Assembly: GCA_046704085.1 (NCBI GenBank)
Contig: JBJKSJ010000335.1
Span: 1 to 10,695 of the forward strand
DNA from: DATBHW01 sp046704085
GTDB taxonomy: Bacteria > Chloroflexota > Ktedonobacteria > Ktedonobacterales > DATBGS01
Length of the DNA stretch: 10,695 bases
Direction of reading: 5' to 3'
Position 1 is the first letter of the stretch; the number at the start of each line of letters is the position of its first letter. This document shows positions 6,819 to 10,695 of the stretch, piece after piece. The notes below the pieces were generated by a model that ran no database searches, was not told the origin of the DNA, and was given only the letters and a program-made list of their open reading frames with translations. The position numbers and the translations under genes are program-made.

Positions 6819-9311
6819 TTAGTGCAGGTCGCGCTCGACATTGACCACATCTTTCATCCTTTTCAGTCTGGTAAAGATGTGATTCAACTGCTCCAGACCC
6901 TCGATCTCCAGCGTTGCTGTGATGATCGCCTTGCGTGCCGAGGGGACGGTTGTCGCACCCACCGCTGTCATATTGATGCCCAGTTCTCCTACTGCCGTTG
7001 CCACATCGCGCATCAGGCCAGGACGGTCCTGGGCCGTAATGATAATGGGGGCCAGATAGTGTTCCTGCGGCATCGTGTCCCAGCTTACCTCAATCAAACG
7101 CTCACCATTGCGCTCCTTGTAGCGGCGTAGATTCTTGCAATCGGCGCGATGCACGACCACCCCACGTCCCCGGCTGGTAAAACCGACCACTGGATCGCCG
7201 GGCAACGGAGCGCAGCAATTTGCCAGGCGGGTTAACAGCCCGCTCATCCCGCCCACACGCAAGCCAGCCGTGCGCGTTGGCTCGGCAGGCGCCATAGGCG
7301 TCAACGCCGCCAGCACCGCAGAATCTTCCGCTGCCGCACGCGCCTCACGGTCGGTGGCCGTCTCGTGGGCCTTCTCTTCCGCTTGCCAATGATCGACCAG
7401 CCGGAGCGCCACAGTATGCTGCCGCAGATTCTCGCGCCCGACGGAGGCCAGCAAATCCTCCCAGTTCCCCTGCGTAAACTCCTCGACCAGCCAGTTCTTC
7501 TCATCCTCCGTGACAACCGCCAGCCCACGCGCACCCAACGCCCGCAACTCGTGGTCAAGCTGCTCCTGCCCCATCTGAATGTCAATATCGCGCTCAGTCG
7601 TCTTTAGATAGCGCAGAATCTTCTCGCGGGCATTCTTACTGCGTGCAAAAGTCAGCCAATCGCGGGTGGGATGGGCATTCTTGTTGGTGATAATATCGAC
7701 GATCTCACCGTTCTTGAGTTCATAATCTAGCGGCGCCATGCGCGTAATCAGCCGCTCGGTGTCCGTGATGATGCGCGCCCCGGCACAGTGATCGCCCACC
7801 TCGCTATGGATGCGATAGGCGAAATCCAGCGGCGTCGAGCCGACAGGTAACTCCTTCACATCCCCTTTGGGGGTGAAGACGAAAATCTGATCCTTGAAGA
7901 GATCATCTTTCACCGTTTCGACAAACTCAGTCGCGCCCAGCGAGAGTTCCTTTTGCCACTCGCGCAATTGCTCAATCCACGCCAGCATCTCCTTGCGCGG
8001 CAAGGTTGAACCGCCACTCTCTTTGTAGTACCAATGGGTTGCCACGCCTAGCTCTGCCGTGCGGTGCATCTCGTGGGTGCGAATCTGAATCTCCGCCAGC
8101 CGATTCTCCAGGCAAAAGACGGTCGTATGCAGCGACTGATAGCCGTTCTGTTTTGGCTGGGCAATATAATCCTTGATGCGCCCATCTTTGGGCCGCCAGA
8201 GCATATGAATATGCCCCAGCGCCCGATAACAATCCTCGACGGTATCCACCAGAATCCTGAACGCGATCAGATCGTGAATCTCGCTGATGTCCACGCCCAG
8301 CCGCTCGATCTTCGTATAAATGCTGTAGAGATGTTTGGGGCGACCAGAAATCTCAGCCTTAATGCGCGCCCGATGCATCTCCGCGCGGAGAATCTTGCAG
8401 ACGCGATCCACATATTCCTTGCGTTGTTCGCGCTTCTCGGCCACCTGCTCCTTGAGCCACTGGTATTTCTTCGGCTCCAGATACTTGAAAGCCAGGTCTT
8501 CCAGTTCGGTCTTCACCAGGCCCATGCCCAGGCGACCAGCCAGCGGCGCGTAAATCTCACGTACCTCGCTGGCCTTGGTTTGCTGCTGTGCCGGACTCAT
8601 CGCCTCCAGCGTGCGCATATTATGTAATCGGTCGGCCAACTTCACCACGACGACACGCGGGTCTTCGGCCATTGCCAGCAGGAGCTTGCGCACCGTTTCA
8701 GCCTGTTGCTTAATATAGCTATCGCGCACCCGTTTCTTGCGCCGTTCCTCATCTTCCGGCACGGGACGCAGCCGGGCGCTGCCCTCCCCAGGAGGCACGC
8801 CCTCTTCAGGAACGCCCGCGCGCTCGACTCCCGCAGCGTCTGCTTTTTCCTCGGCGGGGCTATGCTCATCACCCTCACGCGAGGGTGGGATCAGGCGCAG
8901 CGGGCGCTGCGCCTGCCCACCTTTCTTCGCTTCAAAGGCATTAAACTTGGTCACGCCATCGACAATCGCCGCGATGGCTGGCCCAAATTGCCCGCGAATA
9001 TCTTCAAGCGTAAAGCGGGTGTCCTCAACCACATCATGCAGCAGCGCCGCCGCGATGCCCTGCCCATCGATACGCATATCGGCCAGAATCTTCGCTACCG
9101 CCAGGGGATGCTCAATATATGGCTCGCCCGATTGGCGCTTCACGCCCTGGTGCCCCTCTTCTGCCAGCGCGTAGGCGCGCCGCACCAAGTCCAGATCGCG
9201 GGCAGGCATATAGCGATGGCACTCATCCAGCAGCGCCTTCAGCGCGCCAGAGGCTGGCGCCTGCGAGGGCTGCTGATGGGGGCGAATTTCCTTACGACTG
9301 GCCGTAGACAT
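6819..9311 (-). CDS. rel: Bifunctional-type (p)ppGpp synthetase/hydrolase Rel (RelA/SpoT family)
   Basis: Rel makes (p)ppGpp from ATP and GDP/GTP on starved ribosomes and hydrolyses it otherwise. The 830 residues carry the full long-RSH layout. The HD hydrolase has H68, H92-D93, E96-D97 and D227 in KLADRLHNM, with N231. The synthetase contains GRPKHLYSIY (323-332) and RIKDYIA (378-384). TGS spans about 473-535, the conserved-Cys zinc-finger region has C699, C700 and C725, and ACT spans about 753-828. The RxKD form and intact HD residues point to a bifunctional enzyme rather than a synthetase-only RelA. It is longer than the usual 720-780 residues because about 65 charged residues are inserted in the HD domain (about 125-195). 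AGGAG lies 7 bases before the ATG at 9311. An in-frame ATG at 9584 with AGGAAGG 8 bases upstream would give 921 residues. Confidence 0.95.
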   Translation of the reverse strand: MSTASRKEIRPHQQPSQAPASGALKALLDECHRYMPARDLDLVRRAYALAEEGHQGVKRQSGEPYIEHPLAVAKILADMRIDGQGIAAALLHDVVEDTRFTLEDIRGQFGPAIAAIVDGVTKFNAFEAKKGGQAQRPLRLIPPSREGDEHSPAEEKADAAGVERAGVPEEGVPPGEGSARLRPVPEDEERRKKRVRDSYIKQQAETVRKLLLAMAEDPRVVVVKLADRLHNMRTLEAMSPAQQQTKASEVREIYAPLAGRLGMGLVKTELEDLAFKYLEPKKYQWLKEQVAEKREQRKEYVDRVCKILRAEMHRARIKAEISGRPKHLYSIYTKIERLGVDISEIHDLIAFRILVDTVEDCYRALGHIHMLWRPKDGRIKDYIAQPKQNGYQSLHTTVFCLENRLAEIQIRTHEMHRTAELGVATHWYYKESGGSTLPRKEMLAWIEQLREWQKELSLGATEFVETVKDDLFKDQIFVFTPKGDVKELPVGSTPLDFAYRIHSEVGDHCAGARIITDTERLITRMAPLDYELKNGEIVDIITNKNAHPTRDWLTFARSKNAREKILRYLKTTERDIDIQMGQEQLDHELRALGARGLAVVTEDEKNWLVEEFTQGNWEDLLASVGRENLRQHTVALRLVDHWQAEEKAHETATDREARAAAEDSAVLAALTPMAPAEPTRTAGLRVGGMSGLLTRLANCCAPLPGDPVVGFTSRGRGVVVHRADCKNLRRYKERNGERLIEVSWDTMPQEHYLAPIIITAQDRPGLMRDVATAVGELGINMTAVGATTVPSARKAIITATLEIEGLEQLNHIFTRLKRMKDVVNVERDLH

Positions 9312-9803
9312 ACGATTACTCCTGGCACTCTCTCCTGTTATGATCGCTGCTGGCTGGATGCGCGCGGACTTTGTCTTCGTGTAAAGGCTCACCCGCAGGC
9401 CCGTCAGGCGCAAGAGCGACCAAAGGAAGGCATTCCCTGGAACACGCGCCTGATTCACGGCGCTGCCTGGAAAAGCGAGCGGCGCCCTCTGCGGTTGCTC
9501 AGGCGCCGCCTCCCCTTCAATCTCGCCCACCTGTGGCCGGTCCGAGTCGATCACCCTGACCCGCGCTTGATTCGCGTGCCCCATACGAGCCGCCTTCCTG
9601 AGCGCTCACAGTGGCGCTCAGAACTGTTCTGCTGCTATTCTGCGCTTTCGGCCAACTCCACTAAAAATAATGGCGCGCCTGAGGCTGCATCAAGGCTGGG
9701 AGCATTCGGAGGAAAGATGCCAGCACATTCAGTGCCAGAGGACCTCCAGTGAGAGGCAACCTGCGCGCACAGAGTTCTGTTCTCACACTCTTCTTAACTT
9801 GTA
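9312..9803 (-). other. Long region upstream of rel: structured leader or N-terminal extension
   Basis: About 490 bp lie between the candidate rel promoter and the preferred rel start, with no separate gene I can support. From 9584 to 9312 the minus strand is open in frame with rel and has its own plausible ribosome binding site (complement of 9593-9599), so part could be translated as a 91-residue extension; I recognise no domain in it. Two inverted repeats could form hairpins in the RNA: GCGGCGCC (9479-9486) with GGCGCCGC (9502-9509), and TGAGCGC (9599-9605) with GCGCTCA (9614-9620). No T-box, known riboswitch core or intrinsic terminator is evident. Confidence 0.4.
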
Positions 9804-9812
9804 ATTATAGCA
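9804..9812 (-). promoter_or_regulatory. Candidate extended -10 promoter for rel
   Basis: On the minus strand this reads TGCTATAAT: a perfect -10 box with the TGn extension. The spot where a -35 box would lie (9827-9832, TGGCCT) falls in the stem of the upstream gene's terminator and matches poorly, as is usual for extended -10 promoters. Transcription would begin near 9797, giving a leader of about 485 nt to the preferred rel start or about 213 nt to the ATG at 9584. Confidence 0.5.
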
Positions 9813-9852
9813 AAAAACGGAGGAACAGGCCAGGAAGCATCCTGGCCTGTTC
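9812..9852 (-). terminator. Strong intrinsic terminator of the zinc-ribbon gene
   Basis: GAACAGGCCAGGA (9823-9835) and TCCTGGCCTGTTC (9840-9852) form a perfect 13-bp stem with a 4-base loop. On the minus strand it is followed, after 5 bases, by six Ts (complement of 9812-9817). It starts 35 bp after the stop of the zinc-ribbon gene. The T run is directly followed by the extended -10 assigned to rel. Confidence 0.85.
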
Positions 9853-9887
9853 GTCGTGGATGATGACTGCCTGGCGCTCGAAACGAT

Positions 9888-10193
9888 CTAGCGGCGCACG
9901 CGCACCTTATCATAGCACGAGCTGCAATACACCGGACGATCATTTTTCGGCAGGAACGGAACCTCTGTCTCTGTACCGCACTCGGCACAAATCACACGGT
10001 GCATTTCGCGTGGCGCGCGCTCTCCGCCTGCCGAACGCCCGCCCGCCTGGGCGCGGCGCGCCTGGCGGCAGCTTGGGCACCGCGTTGGCTCATTCATTAA
10101 GCCTTTCTGCTGGTAGAACTCTTGCTCTCCGGCAGTGAATACAAAATCCTGATTGCACTCACGACACCTGAGCGTTTTGTCTGCGAAGCTCAA
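9888..10193 (-). CDS. Small double zinc-ribbon protein
   Basis: This 101-residue protein has two predicted zinc sites. C10/C13 with C39/C42 match the zf-trcl-type probable zinc-ribbon domain, including the typical DKTLRCRECNQDFVFTAGEQ start and the NEPTRCPSCRQARR end. C69/C72 with C90/C93 form a second CxxC pair in the C-terminal half (VICAECGTETEVPF, PVYCSSCYDK). A Gly/Arg/Ala-rich linker (about 43-62) joins them. The architecture is widespread in Chloroflexota and Firmicutes, and its molecular role is not established; nucleic-acid or ribosome association is a guess. The start codon is TTG, supported by AAAGGGAGGT 5 bases upstream and by the family N terminus. It forms a monocistronic unit with its own promoter and terminator. 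Confidence 0.9.
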   Translation of the reverse strand: MSFADKTLRCRECNQDFVFTAGEQEFYQQKGLMNEPTRCPSCRQARRAQAGGRSAGGERAPREMHRVICAECGTETEVPFLPKNDRPVYCSSCYDKVRVRR

Positions 10194-10244
10194 CTAGGAC
10201 CTCCCTTTGAGAATAAATCGGTTATCCTGTGTCATGGTCCTTAG
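10194..10244 (-). promoter_or_regulatory. Possible start-site hairpin in the zinc-ribbon leader
   Basis: In the minus-strand RNA, CTAAGGACC (complement of 10236-10244) can pair with GGTCCTAG (complement of 10194-10201), giving eight pairs with one bulged A and a 34-base loop. The 3' arm ends directly before the TTG start and includes the last bases of the Shine-Dalgarno sequence. It could lower translation until melted or remodelled. The pairing is visible; regulation is inferred. Confidence 0.3.
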
Positions 10245-10279
10245 CAGCGTGGCTCACCGAGTTCCCCCTAGCAGCGTGG
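10242..10279 (+). repeat. Two 11-bp direct repeats, TAGCAGCGTGG
   Basis: TAGCAGCGTGG occurs at 10242-10252 and 10269-10279, 27 bp apart start to start. Both copies lie in the transcribed leader of the zinc-ribbon gene, between its promoter and start codon. They could be paired protein-binding sites or alternative RNA arms; two copies only, so chance is not excluded. Confidence 0.4.
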
Positions 10280-10328
10280 GACGCCTTTGTGCCAGGCCCC
10301 GAACGAGACCGCGTCGGATACCGGACAA

Positions 10329-10357
10329 AGCATACACTATTCTAGCCTCTTTTTCAA
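10329..10357 (-). promoter_or_regulatory. Promoter of the zinc-ribbon gene
   Basis: On the minus strand TTGAAA (complement of 10352-10357, 5/6 to consensus) is followed after exactly 17 bases by TATGCT (complement of 10329-10334, 4/6). This predicts a leader of about 130 nt that contains the direct repeats and the start-site hairpin. An overlapping alternative uses TAGAAT inside the spacer as -10 with GTGAAA as -35. Confidence 0.55.
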
Positions 10358-10469
10358 GGGGTTTCACCAGCAGTTTTCAAGTCACAACGATTCTGACACA
10401 TCCTGAATCAATTTGGTCTACCTCCAAACGTCTGCTCTGCCGTTTGTTTTCCCCTTTTGGCTGCCTCTG

Positions 10470-10478
10470 TGCTATAAT
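10470..10478 (+). promoter_or_regulatory. Extended -10 promoter of tgt
   Basis: TGCTATAAT combines the TGn element with a perfect -10 box. No good -35 box lies at 16-18 bases. The expected transcription start (about 10484-10486) is within a few bases of the tgt ATG at 10488, implying a leaderless or almost leaderless mRNA. The rest of the 294-bp divergent spacer (10194-10487) holds the oppositely directed promoter and leader of the zinc-ribbon gene. Confidence 0.6.
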
Positions 10479-10487
10479 GTTCTTGCC

Positions 10488-10695
10488 ATGATGAGCCTTC
10501 CACCTGACCAATCACCAGCATCCGTCGATACGCAAGCCCTAATCGCTGCTGCTTCCACTGGCAGACCCGCCCTTACCTTCACCATTCACGCGCGCGACCC
10601 GCGCAGCGCGGGCCGCACTGGAACCATCCAGACGCCGCACGGCGAGATTCCCACGCCGATTTATATGCCGGTCGGCACCCAGGCCAGCGTCAAGG
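10488..10695 (+). CDS. tgt: Queuine tRNA-ribosyltransferase (TGT), 5' part, cut by window edge
   Basis: Bacterial TGT replaces G34 in tRNAs with GUN anticodons by the queuosine precursor preQ1. Only the first 69 residues are visible. After an unconserved lead of about 28 residues comes the family N terminus: LTFTIHARDPRSAGRTGTI (29-47), TPHGEIPTPIYMPVGTQASV (49-68). The TPHG.I.TP..MPVGTQ pattern is diagnostic of the TGT family; the catalytic Asp and zinc-binding Cys residues lie beyond the edge. Two ATGs stand in tandem at 10488 and 10491. No Shine-Dalgarno sequence precedes them, and the -10 box is only 10 bp upstream, so initiation is probably leaderless. A start further inside the gene is not excluded, because the first 25 or so residues are not conserved. 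Confidence 0.9.
   Translation, partial: MMSLPPDQSPASVDTQALIAAASTGRPALTFTIHARDPRSAGRTGTIQTPHGEIPTPIYMPVGTQASVK

Noticed and set aside
8706..9752. Plus-strand open frame of 348 codons running antisense to the 5' part of rel and its leader
   Set aside because: It lies mostly opposite the conserved HD domain of rel, its translation shows no recognisable domain, and it lacks a promoter or good ribosome binding site. It is a GC-driven shadow frame.
9640..9755. Short minus-strand frame MCWHLSSECSQP in the rel leader as an attenuator peptide
   Set aside because: The GGAGG upstream is about 14 bases from its ATG, too far, and there is no run of regulatory codons or paired attenuator.
9749..10138. 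Plus-strand open frame of 129 codons opposite the zinc-ribbon gene
   Set aside because: The minus strand encodes eight ordered zinc-ligand Cys residues with a strong ribosome binding site, so the plus-strand frame is a shadow.
10207..10491. Plus-strand open frame of 94 codons in the spacer before tgt
   Set aside because: It spans the zinc-ribbon promoter and the tgt -10 box, begins with TTG and has no ribosome binding site; its translation looks non-coding.
1..10695. CRISPR arrays, tRNA/rRNA genes, insertion sequences, prophage or defence genes
   Set aside because: No regularly spaced repeats, tRNA-like cloverleaf, transposase or terminal inverted repeats, and no defence-type domains were seen on either strand.

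Overview
The window is a moderately GC-rich bacterial chromosome segment made of ordinary genes. The rel and rsgA gene styles, the Thermus-type PyrE and the small double zinc-ribbon protein fit a Chloroflexota-like organism, possibly Ktedonobacteria. That placement is inference from protein style, because there is no rRNA or other marker here. I see no CRISPR array, transposase, phage gene, tRNA or rRNA.

Layout. (1) 2-1171 (+): the 3' part of a polytopic GT-C-type membrane glycosyltransferase, cut by the left edge. (2) 1252-4065 (+): a compact TetR-regulated ABC exporter unit. It has a near-consensus promoter, a perfect 20-bp palindromic operator, a TetR regulator, a second operator-like site, an ABC ATPase, an ABC-2 permease and a weak terminator. 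(3) 4124-5638 (+): pyrE (orotate phosphoribosyltransferase) overlapping a class I SAM methyltransferase by an ATGA junction, closed by an intrinsic terminator. (4) 5690-6818 (+): a possible 12-codon leader ORF, then rsgA, the 30S-maturation GTPase. (5) 6819-9311 (-): a full-length bifunctional-type Rel (p)ppGpp synthetase/hydrolase. Its stop codon abuts the rsgA stop with no gap, and it has a leader or N-terminal extension of almost 500 nt. (6) 9812-10193 (-): a small double zinc-ribbon protein with a TTG start and a strong intrinsic terminator. An extended -10 that could drive rel follows that terminator directly. (7) 10488-10695 (+): the 5' end of tgt (queuine tRNA-ribosyltransferase), probably leaderless or nearly so.

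How they fit together. Rel makes and degrades (p)ppGpp. RsgA is a ribosome-assembly GTPase, a class known to bind (p)ppGpp, so the convergent pair links stringent control and ribosome biogenesis. Tgt modifies tRNA and PyrE supplies UMP synthesis. The TetR/ABC unit is a separate, probably drug- or lipid-export module.

I do not see a clearly new multi-gene system. The points most worth checking are: a charged insertion of about 65 residues inside the Rel hydrolase domain; an insertion of about 50 residues in the RsgA OB fold; the TetR operator and its partial copy before the ABC genes; the rel leader and its two competing start codons; the possible start-site hairpin of the zinc-ribbon gene; and a shared TGCTATAAT-type extended -10 before rel and tgt, with a weaker one before pyrE.
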